DNA of 64,000 nt from Vreelandella halophila (GTDB lineage Bacteria > Pseudomonadota > Gammaproteobacteria > Pseudomonadales > Oleiphilaceae). Below are positions 15,515 to 25,000 of this stretch, piece by piece. The notes beneath the pieces were generated by a model. That model searched no databases and was not told the DNA's origin. It saw only the letters and a list, made by a program, of their open reading frames with translations. A program made the translations under genes and the position numbers. How positions within the stretch are numbered: the first letter of the stretch is position 1; every line of letters starts with the position of its first letter. The DNA is taken from the NCBI RefSeq assembly GCF_019903425.1, contig NZ_JACHUZ010000013.1, forward strand, positions 67,246 through 131,245, in the 5' to 3' direction.

Positions 15515-16264
15515 ATGGCGGATCAGGACACCACCCATTTCGGTTACCGCGAGGTGCCGAAGCAGGAAAAAGCGAAGCGCGTCGGCCAGGTCTTCTCCTC
15601 GGTCGCCAGCCGGTACGACCTCATGAACGACCTGATGTCCATGGGCATCCACCGGCTCTGGAAACGCTTCACCATTGAGCTGAGCAGTGTGCGCCCGGGT
15701 CACCGGATTCTGGACATCGCCGGCGGCACCGGCGACCTGACCATGCAGTTCGCGGACCGCGTGGGCACCGAGGGCGAGGTGGTGCTGGCGGACATCAACC
15801 AGGAGATGCTGGAAGTTGGCCGGGAACGCCTGATCGACCGCGGGTACGCCGGGCGCGTGGACTACGTCCAGGCCAACGCGGAATGCCTGCCCTTCCCGGA
15901 CAACTACTTCAACGCGGTCTCCATTGCCTTCGGCCTGCGCAATGTCACGGACCAGAACCTGGCCCTGCGCGAGATGACCCGCGTGCTCAAGCCCGGGGGC
16001 AAACTGCTGATCCTGGAGTTCTCCAAACCGGTCAACCCGCTGCTGAACAAGGCCTATGACACCTACTCCTTCACCGCCCTGCCGCTGATGGGCCGGCTGG
16101 TGGCCGGTGACAGCGAGAGCTACCAGTACCTGGCCGAGTCCATCCGCATGCACCCGGACCAGGAGACCCTCAGGGGCATGATGGAAGAGGCCGGCCTGGT
16201 GCAGTGCAAGTACCACAACATGACCGGTGGCATCGTGGCGCTGCACGCGGGGGTCAAGCCCTAA
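15515..16264 (+). CDS. ubiE: Ubiquinone/menaquinone C-methyltransferase UbiE
   Basis: A 249-residue SAM-dependent methyltransferase that C-methylates the benzoquinol (and demethylmenaquinol) ring. Motif [11 protein letters not shown] is near residues 66-75, and the family signatures [19 protein letters not shown] and [17 protein letters not shown] are present. ATG 15515 with GCGGAGG upstream is chosen over a longer frame starting at 15284. It is the first gene of a run ubiE-ubiJ-ubiB-hisI-hisE-tatABC-rsmE with overlaps or very short gaps. Confidence 0.97.
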   Translation: MADQDTTHFGYREVPKQEKAKRVGQVFSSVASRYDLMNDLMSMGIHRLWKRFTIELSSVRPGHRILDIAGGTGDLTMQFADRVGTEGEVVLADINQEMLEVGRERLIDRGYAGRVDYVQANAECLPFPDNYFNAVSIAFGLRNVTDQNLALREMTRVLKPGGKLLILEFSKPVNPLLNKAYDTYSFTALPLMGRLVAGDSESYQYLAESIRMHPDQETLRGMMEEAGLVQCKYHNMTGGIVALHAGVKP

Positions 16265-16887
16265 TGGGACTGGGCGGCACGCTGCTCGACCAGGCCACCA
16301 CCATGGCCGCCTCCGCCCTGAACCGTGCTCTCGAAGCGGACCCGGCGGCCAGGGACATCCTGCTTGAAGAGCTGGCTGCGCCGGTGGCGATCACACTGGT
16401 GCCCTTCGGGGCCACCCTGACACTGGCGCGTTCGGGCGACCGCCTTGCCCTGAAACAGGGCCCGTCCGGCCCGGGAACGGACACGCACATCACCGCCACG
16501 CCACTGGCGCTTCTGGCACTGGCCGGCGGCGACACCAGCGGCCTGGACCAGGGCCTGATCACGGTCGAAGGAGACAGTGAGCGCGTCCGCCACCTCGCAC
16601 ACCGACTGCATGCGCTGGCGCCGGACTGGGAGGCTTTGCTGGCCCGCACCCTCGGGGATGTTCCCGCCCATGTCATTGCCAAGCGCCTGCGTGATGCCCT
16701 GCGCTGGAGCCAGCAGGCGCGCGCCTCCGTACACGCCAACATCGAGGACTACCTGCACGAGGAATCCGGCCTGGTGCCCGGGCGCCGGGAGGCCGAGGCC
16801 CGCTTCAGCGACATCGATGACCTCGCCGACCGTACGAACGCCCTTGAGGACCGCCTCAACCACCTGGATCCGGAGGCGGGCCGTTGA
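16264..16887 (+). CDS. ubiJ: Ubiquinone biosynthesis accessory factor UbiJ
   Basis: A 207-residue protein with an N-terminal SCP2-like lipid-binding domain (about 20-110) and a C-terminal coiled coil ([20 protein letters not shown]). UbiJ organises the soluble Ubi complex and holds the prenylated intermediate. Its ATG shares a base with the UbiE stop (TAATG), and its 3' end overlaps ubiB, so the three are translationally coupled. SCP2 proteins are divergent in sequence, and context carries much of this call. Confidence 0.9.
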   Translation: MGLGGTLLDQATTMAASALNRALEADPAARDILLEELAAPVAITLVPFGATLTLARSGDRLALKQGPSGPGTDTHITATPLALLALAGGDTSGLDQGLITVEGDSERVRHLAHRLHALAPDWEALLARTLGDVPAHVIAKRLRDALRWSQQARASVHANIEDYLHEESGLVPGRREAEARFSDIDDLADRTNALEDRLNHLDPEAGR

Positions 16888-18518
16888 TCAACCTGGGTCG
16901 CCTGCTCCGGATCCTGAGGGTGTTCAGCCGCTATCGGCTCGATACCTTCCTGCGCCTGCTGACCCTGCCGGCCGGCATCCGCTTCCTCCTGGCCATCGCG
17001 CCCTGGCGGCTGTTCCCGCAGCCGGAGGCCAACCGCGGCGAACGCCTGCGACAGGCCATGGAGGACCTGGGCCCGGTCTTCATCAAGTTCGGCCAGATCC
17101 TCTCCACCCGGCGTGACCTGCTGCCCGAGGACATGGCCGAGGCCCTGGCCCACCTGCAGGACCGGGTTGCGCCCTTCGACAGCGACGACGCCCGAGCCAT
17201 CGTGGAGGCGGAACTGGGGGCGGGCATCGCCGACTGCTTCAGCGAGTTCGAACGGGATCCGCTGGCCTCGGCCTCCGTCGCCCAGGTGCACGGCGCGAAG
17301 CTGCTGGACGGCACCGCCGTGGTGGTCAAGGTCATCCGCCCCGGCATCGAGAAAGTCATCCGCCAGGACATCCGCCTGCTCTACCTGATGGCGCGCCTGC
17401 TCCAGCGCCTCTGGGCCGAAGGGCCGCGCCTGCGCCCGGTGGAGGTGGTCTCCGACTACGAGAAGACCATCTTCGACGAGTTGGACATGCAGCGCGAGGC
17501 GGCCAATGCCAGCCAGCTGCGGCGCAACTTCCCGGACTCGCCCCTGATCTATGTGCCCGAGGTGTACTGGTCCCACACCGGTCGCCGGGTAGTCACCATG
17601 GAGCGGGTCAGCGGCATTCCCATCGGGGACACCCCCGCCCTGAACGCCGCCGGCGTGAACATGAAGGTGCTGGCCGAGAAGGGCGTGGAGATCTTCTTCA
17701 CCCAGGTCTTCCGCGACAGCTTCTTCCACGCCGACATGCATCCGGGCAACATCTTCGTGGATGCCTCCAACCCGGCGGACCCCCAGTACATCGCGCTGGA
17801 TTTCGGCATCGTCGGCACCCTGGGGCCCTCGGACAAGAGCTACCTGGCGCGCAACCTGCTGGCCTTCTTCCGCCGGGACTACCACCAGGTGGCGGCGCTG
17901 CACATCCAGTCCGGCTGGATCCCCGCGGACACCCGCGTGGACGAATTCGAGGCCGCCATCCGCACCGTCTGCGAGCCCATCTTCGCCAGGCCCCTTCGCG
18001 AGATCTCCTTCGGCCACTTCCTGCTGCGCCTGTTCGAGGTGGCCCGGCGCTTCCAGATGGAGGTCCAGCCCCAGCTGGTGCTGCTGCAGAAGACGCTGCT
18101 CAACGTGGAAGGCCTGGGCCGCCAGCTCTACCCGGACCTGGACCTCTGGACCACGGCCCAGCCCTTCCTGGAAAACTGGATGCAGCAGCAGATGGGCCCG
18201 CCCGGCGTGATACGCTCGTTGCGCGAGCACCTGCCGGACTGGGCGGAGCAGGCGCCGGAAATGCCGCAGCTTTTCCATGACGCACTGGAACGCTTGGCCG
18301 GCGACCCACCGCCCATCCAGCCGCAACCCGCGCCCGCCCCGGCGCCCCGCTTCCGCCTCTGGCCCCTGCTCGGGGCGGCAGCCTGTACGGTGGGTGCACT
18401 GGCAGTGGCGGAACCGGGCGTTCAGGAATGGCTTAGGAACCTGCCGGCCGCAAGCTGGATTCTGCTGGGCACCGGCGGCGTGTTATTGTGTTATAGCAGT
18501 AAAAGCAGTGGACACTGA
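16884..18518 (+). CDS. ubiB: UbiB atypical kinase/ATPase
   Basis: A 544-residue ABC1/ADCK family member needed for ubiquinone synthesis. It has KFGQ (68-71), the Ala-rich loop [11 protein letters not shown] (128-138) that replaces a P-loop, HADMHPGNI, and the DFG-containing [11 protein letters not shown]. The C-terminal 50 residues carry one or two membrane helices ([15 protein letters not shown] and [14 protein letters not shown]) that anchor it beside the Ubi complex. It overlaps ubiJ by four bases; hisI starts one base after its stop. Confidence 0.97.
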   Translation: MINLGRLLRILRVFSRYRLDTFLRLLTLPAGIRFLLAIAPWRLFPQPEANRGERLRQAMEDLGPVFIKFGQILSTRRDLLPEDMAEALAHLQDRVAPFDSDDARAIVEAELGAGIADCFSEFERDPLASASVAQVHGAKLLDGTAVVVKVIRPGIEKVIRQDIRLLYLMARLLQRLWAEGPRLRPVEVVSDYEKTIFDELDMQREAANASQLRRNFPDSPLIYVPEVYWSHTGRRVVTMERVSGIPIGDTPALNAAGVNMKVLAEKGVEIFFTQVFRDSFFHADMHPGNIFVDASNPADPQYIALDFGIVGTLGPSDKSYLARNLLAFFRRDYHQVAALHIQSGWIPADTRVDEFEAAIRTVCEPIFARPLREISFGHFLLRLFEVARRFQMEVQPQLVLLQKTLLNVEGLGRQLYPDLDLWTTAQPFLENWMQQQMGPPGVIRSLREHLPDWAEQAPEMPQLFHDALERLAGDPPPIQPQPAPAPAPRFRLWPLLGAAACTVGALAVAEPGVQEWLRNLPAASWILLGTGGVLLCYSSKSSGH

Positions 18519-18519
18519 G

Positions 18520-18930
18520 ATGACAGCAGATTCCCAGCCCGAATGGATCGGCGACGTGGCTTTCAACGAAGACGGCCTGGTTCCAGCCATTGCCCAGGAT
18601 AGCGCCAGCGGCGACGTGCTGATGATGGCCTGGATGAACGCCGAAGCGCTGGAAAAGACAGCGGAAACCGGCGAAGCCGTCTATTATTCCCGGTCACGAG
18701 ACCGGCTCTGGCACAAGGGCGAAAGCTCCGGCCATGTGCAGAAGGTCCACGAGATGCGGCTGGACTGTGATGCGGATGTCATCCTGCTGCGGGTGGAACA
18801 GATCGGCGGCATTGCCTGCCACACCGGGCGGCGACACTGCTTCTACCGCCGACTGGAGAACGGTGCCTGGCAGGAATCCGGAGCGGTCCTGAAGGACCCT
18901 GAGGCCATTTACGGAGCGGAGCAGAGCTGA
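18520..18930 (+). CDS. hisI: Phosphoribosyl-AMP cyclohydrolase
   Basis: A 136-residue monofunctional enzyme for the third step of histidine synthesis, opening the adenine ring of PR-AMP. Metal-binding residues are in [12 protein letters not shown] and the Cys/His-rich [15 protein letters not shown], with WHKGESSGH near residue 65. Enteric bacteria fuse this to HisE; here, as in Pseudomonas, they are separate adjacent genes. It overlaps hisE by one base (TGATG). Confidence 0.97.
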   Translation: MTADSQPEWIGDVAFNEDGLVPAIAQDSASGDVLMMAWMNAEALEKTAETGEAVYYSRSRDRLWHKGESSGHVQKVHEMRLDCDADVILLRVEQIGGIACHTGRRHCFYRRLENGAWQESGAVLKDPEAIYGAEQS

Positions 18931-19268
18931 TGGACACGGTACTGAGCCAACTGGCCGAGGTACTGGAGGAACGGCGCCGGAATGCCGACCCGGACGACTC
19001 CTACGTTGCGAAGCTCCATCACAAGGGGCTCAACAAGATTCTTGAGAAGGTCGGGGAGGAATGCACAGAAACCCTGATCGCGGCCAAGGACGCGGAACAC
19101 TCCGGTGACAACCGGGAGCTGATCGCTGAAACGGCGGATCTGTGGTTCCACAGTCTGGTCATGCTCTCCAACCGGGGCGAGAGCCCGGACGCAGTACTCG
19201 AGGAACTGGCACGGCGTTTCGGCCTCTCCGGCCTGGAAGAAAAAGCCCGGCGCACGCCGGAATCCTGA
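18930..19268 (+). CDS. hisE: Phosphoribosyl-ATP pyrophosphatase
   Basis: A 112-residue all-helical MazG-like enzyme that removes pyrophosphate from PR-ATP, the second step of histidine synthesis. The typical [15 protein letters not shown] metal-binding helix (EExxE) and [17 protein letters not shown] are present. It is the partner of the preceding hisI in the operon leading to the Tat genes. Confidence 0.97.
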   Translation: MDTVLSQLAEVLEERRRNADPDDSYVAKLHHKGLNKILEKVGEECTETLIAAKDAEHSGDNRELIAETADLWFHSLVMLSNRGESPDAVLEELARRFGLSGLEEKARRTPES

Positions 19269-19284
19269 ACGGGAGGAATTCAAC

Positions 19285-19542
19285 ATGGGTGGTATCAGTA
19301 TCTGGCAGCTTCTGATCGTCTTCGGCATCGTCATCCTGGTGTTCGGGACCAAGAAACTGCGTAACATGGGCGGCGACGTCGGCAGCGCCATCCGCAACTT
19401 CAAGCAGGCCATGAACGACGGCGACAGCGAGAAGAACAAGGATGAAGGCGAAGACCAACCCCAGGGCGGTCGCACCCTGGAGCAGCAGGAGAGCGAGGAG
19501 ACGCCCGATGCGGAAAAACGCCGCGATCACGAGCACTCCTGA
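19285..19542 (+). CDS. tatA: Sec-independent translocase subunit TatA
   Basis: An 85-residue protein with one N-terminal membrane helix ([17 protein letters not shown]), the [10 protein letters not shown] hinge, an amphipathic helix and an acidic C-terminal tail. TatA oligomerises to make the passage for folded, twin-arginine-signal proteins. GGGAGGAATT precedes the ATG. TatA, TatB and TatC follow in the usual order. Confidence 0.96.
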   Translation: MGGISIWQLLIVFGIVILVFGTKKLRNMGGDVGSAIRNFKQAMNDGDSEKNKDEGEDQPQGGRTLEQQESEETPDAEKRRDHEHS

Positions 19543-19552
19543 GGCGCCCTGA

Positions 19553-19909
19553 ATGTTTGATCTCGGGTTCCTCGAACTCTTCCTCTGCGGCGTCATTGCC
19601 CTTCTGGTGCTGGGACCGGAACGCCTGCCGACGGCGGCGCGCACGGCCGGGCACTGGATCGGCAAGGCCCGCCGCATGACCCGCCAGTTCTCCGAGGAGC
19701 TCGACCGTCAGGTCAAGGCCGAAGAGATCCGGGAGCAGCTGCGCCGGGAAAAAAGCGATATCGGCTACGAGGACATCCAGCAGAACATGCGCGAAGCCCT
19801 GGATGAGGCGAAGCTGGATGAGGAATACCTGAAACCCGTGAACGGCGACGGTACCGGCAGCAACCAGTCCGACACAGCCAACCGGAGCAACTCCGGGAAC
19901 AGTTCATGA
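19553..19909 (+). CDS. tatB: Sec-independent translocase subunit TatB
   Basis: A 118-residue protein starting MFDLGFLELFLCGVIALLVL, with the conserved Glu in the membrane helix and the GPERLP hinge that separates TatB from TatA. A long charged amphipathic helix follows. It forms the substrate receptor with TatC. Its 3' end overlaps tatC by four bases (ATGA). Confidence 0.96.
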   Translation: MFDLGFLELFLCGVIALLVLGPERLPTAARTAGHWIGKARRMTRQFSEELDRQVKAEEIREQLRREKSDIGYEDIQQNMREALDEAKLDEEYLKPVNGDGTGSNQSDTANRSNSGNSS

Positions 19910-20670
19910 GCCAAGAGGACAACCACCCCGACGAGAACACCATGCCGCTGGTGGCCCACCTGGTGGAGCTGCGCAACCGGCTGCTCAAGGCCATTCTTGC
20001 CATCCTGGTGATCTTCCTGGCGCTCTACCCCTTCGCCAATCAGCTCTATGCCTGGCTCTCCGGCCCACTTCGGGCCTATCTGCCCGAGGGCAGCAGCATG
20101 ATCGCCACGGACGTGGCAGCCCCCTTCTTCGCGCCCCTAAAACTGACCCTGGTGCTGGGCACCTTCCTGGCCATGCCGGTGGTGCTCTATCAGATCTGGC
20201 GCTTCATGGCCCCGGGGCTGTACCGCCACGAAAAACGCATCGCCTTTCCGCTGCTGGCCTCCTCCATCCTGCTGTTCTACCTGGGTGCAGTGTTCGCGTA
20301 CTACGTGGTCTTTCCACTGGTATTCGCTTTCTTCACCTCCGTGGGGCCGGCTGAGGTTACGGTCATGACGGACATGAGCAGCTACCTGAGCTTTGTGCTC
20401 AAGCTGCTGTTCGCCTTCGGCATCGCCTTCGAGATCCCGATCGCCATCATGCTGATGATTCTCAGCGGTGCCACGGATACCCAGTCCCTGCGCGAGAAAC
20501 GCCCGTATGTGGTGGTGGGCTGCTTTGTGGTGGGCATGCTGATGACGCCACCGGACATGATCTCCCAGACGCTTCTGGCCGGACCCATGTGGCTGCTGTT
20601 CGAGATCGGACTCATCTTCGGTCGCATGGTTGAGCGCCGCCGCCCACCGGATGATGCGGACGCAGCATGA
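19906..20670 (+). CDS. tatC: Sec-independent translocase subunit TatC
   Basis: A 254-residue six-helix membrane protein that recognises twin-arginine signal peptides. The N-terminal cytoplasmic LVAHLVELRNRLLKAI and the central AVFAYYVVFPLVFAFF and PPDMISQTLLAGPMWLLFE match the family closely. It overlaps tatB upstream and rsmE downstream by four bases each. Confidence 0.97.
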   Translation: MSQEDNHPDENTMPLVAHLVELRNRLLKAILAILVIFLALYPFANQLYAWLSGPLRAYLPEGSSMIATDVAAPFFAPLKLTLVLGTFLAMPVVLYQIWRFMAPGLYRHEKRIAFPLLASSILLFYLGAVFAYYVVFPLVFAFFTSVGPAEVTVMTDMSSYLSFVLKLLFAFGIAFEIPIAIMLMILSGATDTQSLREKRPYVVVGCFVVGMLMTPPDMISQTLLAGPMWLLFEIGLIFGRMVERRRPPDDADAA

Positions 20671-21389
20671 ACCTGCTCCTGCTTCACCCGGAACAGTTGG
20701 TGACGCCGGAGCGGGCCCGTGTGACCGGTCGCCAGCTGCAGCACCTCCATCAAATACATGGGGCCAATACGGGCGACTCACTGAGAGTGGGATTGCGTGA
20801 CAGCACCATGGGGATGGGGCGAATCGAACACCTGGATGCGCACGAGGCCACGCTGGCCATAGAACTGTATGAGGCGCCACCTGCGCCCCTGCCACTGACC
20901 CTGATACTCGCGCTGCCACGCCCCAAGATGCTGCGCCGGATCATCCAGTCCGTCGTTTCCATGGGCGTCAAGCACCTCGTGCTGGTCAACAGCTACCGGG
21001 TGGAGAAAAGCTACTGGCAGACCCCCTGGCTGCAACCGGAATCCCTTGCTGAACAGATCGCCCTGGGGCTGGAACAGGGGCGGGATACCGGGTGGCCGAC
21101 AATCCTGCAGCGCAACCGTTTCAAGCCCTTTGTAGAAGATGAGCTCGCTGCCATCACGACCGGGAGCCGCCGCCTGATAGCCCACCCTGGCAGCGTCGGA
21201 GCCTGCCCGCAGGGTCTGGACGAACCTGTAAGCCTGTGCATCGGCCCAGAGGGGGGCTTCATTCCCTATGAAGTGGAGCTGATCCGCGAACAGGGGTTCA
21301 GCCCGGTACACCTGGGGGCACGGATACTACGCACGGAAACGTTTGTACCAGCGGTCCTCGGACGTCTATTCGATATCACTAATGGATGA
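20667..21389 (+). CDS. rsmE: 16S rRNA m3U1498 methyltransferase
   Basis: A 240-residue SPOUT methyltransferase that N3-methylates U1498 of 16S rRNA. The C-terminal knot has the signature IGPEGGFIPYEVELIREQGF and LGARILRTET. Near 90-100, ALPRPKMLRRIIQSVVSMGV is typical. It is the last gene of the ubiE operon. The 76 bases after it hold TTGTATAAGAATAG, a possible -10 region for the following CLC gene. Confidence 0.95.
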   Translation: MNLLLLHPEQLVTPERARVTGRQLQHLHQIHGANTGDSLRVGLRDSTMGMGRIEHLDAHEATLAIELYEAPPAPLPLTLILALPRPKMLRRIIQSVVSMGVKHLVLVNSYRVEKSYWQTPWLQPESLAEQIALGLEQGRDTGWPTILQRNRFKPFVEDELAAITTGSRRLIAHPGSVGACPQGLDEPVSLCIGPEGGFIPYEVELIREQGFSPVHLGARILRTETFVPAVLGRLFDITNG

Positions 21390-21465
21390 TCCCCCAAAAT
21401 GGGAAGCTGGATTCCTTGCAGCGGCTTCACGCTTTGTATAAGAATAGTGATCGCTTTACCTCCGC

Positions 21466-23280
21466 ATGGTCTCTATGAGCCAAACCACCAACAACCAGAC
21501 TGAAGGGTCAGCCACAGCTCCGGTCGAGGGAGCAAGCCCGAACCAGCCTCTCAACGCCAGCATCATGCTGATCCTGGCAGTGGGGGTGGGTATCTTTGGT
21601 GGTTTCAGTGCGATTGCCTTCAAAGCCATCATTGGTTTTTTCCGCAACCTCTTTTTCTATGGCGAGCTGAGTCTGGCCTTCCAACCGGATGTCCATATCG
21701 CCCCGAGCACCTGGGGTGCGGGCGTCATCCTGGTGCCTGTTGTCGGTGCCATCATCGTTAACTGGATAACCGAACGGTTTGCTCCGGAAACCCGCGGCCA
21801 CGGGGTCCCGGAAGTGATGAACGCCATCTACTTCAGCCAGGGCCGGATCCGGCCCTCCGTGGTGATCGCCAAGGCGCTGACATCCGCGGTTTCCATTGGC
21901 AGTGGCGGGTCTGTCGGGCGTGAAGGGCCTATTGTCCAGATCGGGTCAGCCTTCGGTTCCAGTCTGGGGCAGCTCATTTCCATGCCGGCACGCCAGAGGG
22001 TGGTGCTCGTGGGCGCAGGTGCCGCAGCCGCGGTGGCCGCAACCTTCAATGCCCCGATTGGCGGGCTCGCCTTTGCCATGGAGCTGATGCTGGTCTCGAT
22101 CAGTGCCCGCACAGTCACCGTGGTGGCAATTGCCACGGTAACGGCGACCTATATCGGGCGTTTCTACAGCGGCCTCCACCCCTCGTTCGATGTCCCCGAG
22201 CTGGTGGTCTTTGAGAACCATCTGGTGGGCTTCTACTCACTGTTGGCCTGTATTCCGCTGGGGGCGCTGATCGGCGTCATTTCATCCGGTTTCATCCGCT
22301 CCATCTATTCGTTCGAGGACTGGTTCGAACGCCGCTTTACCAACTCCTATGTGCGCCATGTCAGCGGGATGGCTGTCGTCGGCGTCATGTTGTACGGATT
22401 CATCGTCTATACCGGGCACTACCATATTGGTGGTGTTGGTTATCCGACCATCCTGGATGTTCTGCGCAGCATCCTTTCCGACCCACTGTTCCTTGCTCTG
22501 CTTTTCCTTGGCAAGTGGCTGGCAACAGCTCTGACACTGGGCTCCGGGGCTTCCGGGGGCGTATTTGCCCCTTCCCTGTTTCTGGGCGCCATCTTCGGCG
22601 CCCTGTTTGGCAACCTGGTCCTGCTGGTCTTTCCAGGCAGTGGTGTCGATCCCGTGGTACTTGCGATTGCGGGCATGGGCGGCATGATCGCGGGAACCAC
22701 CGGTGCGGTGCTGACCGCCGTCATCATGGTCTTCGAGCTGACCGGTGACTACGCCGCCATGCTGCCGATTATCGCAACGGTGTCTTTTGCCTACGCGGTT
22801 CGGTCGGCGATCACTGAGGAGAGCATCTATACCCTCAAGCTGGTACGGCGGGGCTACAGTGTTCCCCACGGCCTTCAGGCGGCAACGTCCCATCTCCACA
22901 GCGCGGGGACACTGATGAATACCGAATTCGACCTGATTGATGTCCAGCTTCTGAGACAGTGGGAGGCGACCCACACCCCCGAAAGAGCCCCCCGTTACGC
23001 GATAGCGGTGGATAACGGGACCATTGATGGTGTGGTCCATGAGAACCTGCACCTGCTAAGCGCTCCAGAAAACACTGACTGGACCATTGACCGCAACTTC
23101 CTAAGGGTGACGCCCGGAACCAGCTGGTCCAACCTGATGCGCTCCATGCATGCCTGCAATTGCGAGGTGGTTCTGGTCATGAGTGATGAGAACAGTCGGC
23201 AGGCCACGGAGATCCTGGGCGTTATCACCCCGCGCGAGATCTCCCTGGCGTCAAAGGAAGACGCCTACCTGATGCATTAA
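21466..23280 (+). CDS. CLC-type chloride channel/H+-Cl- antiporter
   Basis: A 604-residue membrane protein of the CLC family with about 10-12 transmembrane helices and a C-terminal cytoplasmic region (about 465-604) with CBS-like features. The gating Glu is present in GREGP (151-155). The ion-selectivity loop reads GHGVPEV (111-117) where E. coli ClcA has GSGIPE, a variation seen in ClcB-type members. GSGASGGVFAPSLFLG forms the third conserved loop. ATG 21475 is an alternative start. A decayed second copy lies immediately downstream. Confidence 0.93.
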   Translation: MVSMSQTTNNQTEGSATAPVEGASPNQPLNASIMLILAVGVGIFGGFSAIAFKAIIGFFRNLFFYGELSLAFQPDVHIAPSTWGAGVILVPVVGAIIVNWITERFAPETRGHGVPEVMNAIYFSQGRIRPSVVIAKALTSAVSIGSGGSVGREGPIVQIGSAFGSSLGQLISMPARQRVVLVGAGAAAAVAATFNAPIGGLAFAMELMLVSISARTVTVVAIATVTATYIGRFYSGLHPSFDVPELVVFENHLVGFYSLLACIPLGALIGVISSGFIRSIYSFEDWFERRFTNSYVRHVSGMAVVGVMLYGFIVYTGHYHIGGVGYPTILDVLRSILSDPLFLALLFLGKWLATALTLGSGASGGVFAPSLFLGAIFGALFGNLVLLVFPGSGVDPVVLAIAGMGGMIAGTTGAVLTAVIMVFELTGDYAAMLPIIATVSFAYAVRSAITEESIYTLKLVRRGYSVPHGLQAATSHLHSAGTLMNTEFDLIDVQLLRQWEATHTPERAPRYAIAVDNGTIDGVVHENLHLLSAPENTDWTIDRNFLRVTPGTSWSNLMRSMHACNCEVVLVMSDENSRQATEILGVITPREISLASKEDAYLMH

Positions 23281-23303
23281 CGACCAGGGCTCGCAACCCG
23301 CCC

Positions 23304-23722
23304 ATGAGTACTGACCCGCCCCTGAACCGGGAACCCGATGACGAGCGCGAAGCACCCGCGCTGTTTTTTCCTAATCGCCGTTATCGTGGGCATCGTCACG
23401 GGTCTGGGTGCGGTTCTCTTCTATAACATTGCGGCCATGAGCGTGCTGGGTGTCGTCTGCGGTGTGACTGCCTGGATATTCATAACACCACGAGGACTGG
23501 CCGCTGGCAAAACTCGGCCATCGGCGGTTCGTGCAGGTGGTGGCCAGGGATCTGCTCAGCCAGGTGGTGCAGCAGCTGACCCAGCAGGGCGTGGACTATG
23601 CGCTGGTCTACGCGGGCGCCGAAGAGACCGGCTTGGCCGAGGAAGTGGTGGGCGTGCTGGACAAGGATCACCTGGCGGACAGTGTGATGGAGCAGTTCCG
23701 GAGCTTCAGCACCGGCACCTGA
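23304..23722 (+). pseudogene. Remnant of a second CLC channel gene
   Basis: Three pieces of one CLC gene remain. The first, MSTDPPLNREPDDEREAPAL from ATG 23304, is cytoplasmic N-terminus. The reading frame then slips in a run of six T residues (about 23363-23368), and removing one T restores LFFLIAVIVGIVTGLGAVLFY, the first CLC membrane helix. Most of the channel is missing. After about 23484 a third frame gives HHEDWPLAKLGHRRFVQVVA... and VVGVLDKDHLADSVMEQF, a CBS-like C-terminus. It sits directly after the intact CLC gene, so it is probably a decayed tandem copy. Confidence 0.75.
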
Positions 23723-25000
23723 TCAGTCCGCCTCCACCGGCACGGGCCGCGTGAACCGTGGCAGTGGATGACGGCTGCCCATGGCCTCTGCCGCGATCCG
23801 GTTCTTGATGCCGCTCTGGCTATCCAGCCAGCGCATGCCGGTGTTGCGCAGCCAGCGCAGGGGCAGTTCATCCCGGGCGAATAGCTGCTTGAAGCCCTCC
23901 ATGGCAGCCATGAGCGACAGATTCTCCACCTTGCGCCGGCGCTGGTAACGCTGCAGGGCGCTGGAGTGCGAAGGCTCCAGACCACGCTCCATGGCCAGCC
24001 GGATCTCGTCCGCCAGGACAGCCGCGTCCGCAAATCCGAGGTTGACTCCCTGCCCAGCCAGCGGGTGGATGGTGTGTGCGGCATCCCCGACCAGAACCAC
24101 CCCCGGACGCGTGTACTCCCGGGCATGACGCTGGCGCAACGGCAGGGCATGGCGTGTGGATATCGCCTCCACCGCTCCCAGGGTCCACTCCAGCGCCGCC
24201 GCCAGCTCACCGGCGAAGGCGCCCTCGTCCAGGTTCATCAAGCGCGCTGATTCCCCCACGTCCTGGGACCAGACGATGGAGACGAAGCGATCACTGCCCT
24301 CCTCATTGGCCAAAGGCAGATAGGCCACCGGCCCCGTGGTCATGAACCGCTGCCACGCGGTGCGCTGGTGGCCGTATTCGGTTCGGGCGGTACAGACAAT
24401 CGCCTGCTGGTCGTAATCCCACTCACGGGTGGCCAGGCCGGCCCACTGGCGTATGCGGGAATTGGCTCCATCCGCGCCAACCACAAGGCGCGCCTCCAGC
24501 CAGCGGCCGTCACTGAGCATCACCGCCGAACCCGCACCCGTCGGGCGCCAGTGGCGGACGTACTCGCCATCCAGCCATGTCAGGTTGGGTTCCGCCACCA
24601 TGGCACGGGCCAGTGCTCCCAGCACCACCCGGTTCTCCACGATGCTGCCCAGGCGGGAAAGCTGGAGTTCGGCGGCATCGAAATGGATGCTGCCGGTGCC
24701 CTCCGCGTCCCAGACGCGCATCTCGCGATAGGGGCAGCAGCGCCGGGCCTCGATCTCCGGCCAGATACCCAGATCCTCGAGCAGCTGCCGGGTTCCCTCG
24801 GTCAGGGCACTGACCCGGGGCTCGAACCCGTGGACAGTGGTCGCCGGCTCCAGCTCGTGGAGCTGCGTCTCCCGGGACTGGGGCTCCACCACGGTGACCG
24901 CCAGCCCCTGACGGGCCAGCAGCAGTGCCAGGGCACCGCCAACAAGGCCGCCGCCCACAATGGCAACGGTCGTGCGTTCCGTGAGTGGCGTGTCAGTCAT
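23723..25000 (-). CDS. ubiI: FAD-dependent ubiquinone hydroxylase UbiI (VisC-like)
   Basis: A 425-residue flavoprotein monooxygenase of the UbiH/UbiF/VisC family, which hydroxylates the ubiquinone ring (C5 for UbiI). It has the N-terminal dinucleotide fold VGGGLVGGALALLLARQG, GADGANSRIR, and VLVGDAAHTIHPLAGQGVNL with the FAD ribityl-binding GD. The C-terminal RYQRRRKVENLSLMAAMEGF is typical of UbiI-type members. Its gene follows ubiH and overlaps it by eight bases, in the order pepP-ubiH-ubiI seen in many gammaproteobacteria. Confidence 0.92.
   Translation of the reverse strand: MTDTPLTERTTVAIVGGGLVGGALALLLARQGLAVTVVEPQSRETQLHELEPATTVHGFEPRVSALTEGTRQLLEDLGIWPEIEARRCCPYREMRVWDAEGTGSIHFDAAELQLSRLGSIVENRVVLGALARAMVAEPNLTWLDGEYVRHWRPTGAGSAVMLSDGRWLEARLVVGADGANSRIRQWAGLATREWDYDQQAIVCTARTEYGHQRTAWQRFMTTGPVAYLPLANEEGSDRFVSIVWSQDVGESARLMNLDEGAFAGELAAALEWTLGAVEAISTRHALPLRQRHAREYTRPGVVLVGDAAHTIHPLAGQGVNLGFADAAVLADEIRLAMERGLEPSHSSALQRYQRRRKVENLSLMAAMEGFKQLFARDELPLRWLRNTGMRWLDSQSGIKNRIAAEAMGSRHPLPRFTRPVPVEAD

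Noticed and set aside
16749-18326. Long minus-strand frame of 525 codons opposite ubiB
   Set aside because: Opposes an unmistakable UbiB protein. The translated product is low-complexity His/Gln/Gly-rich shadow sequence.
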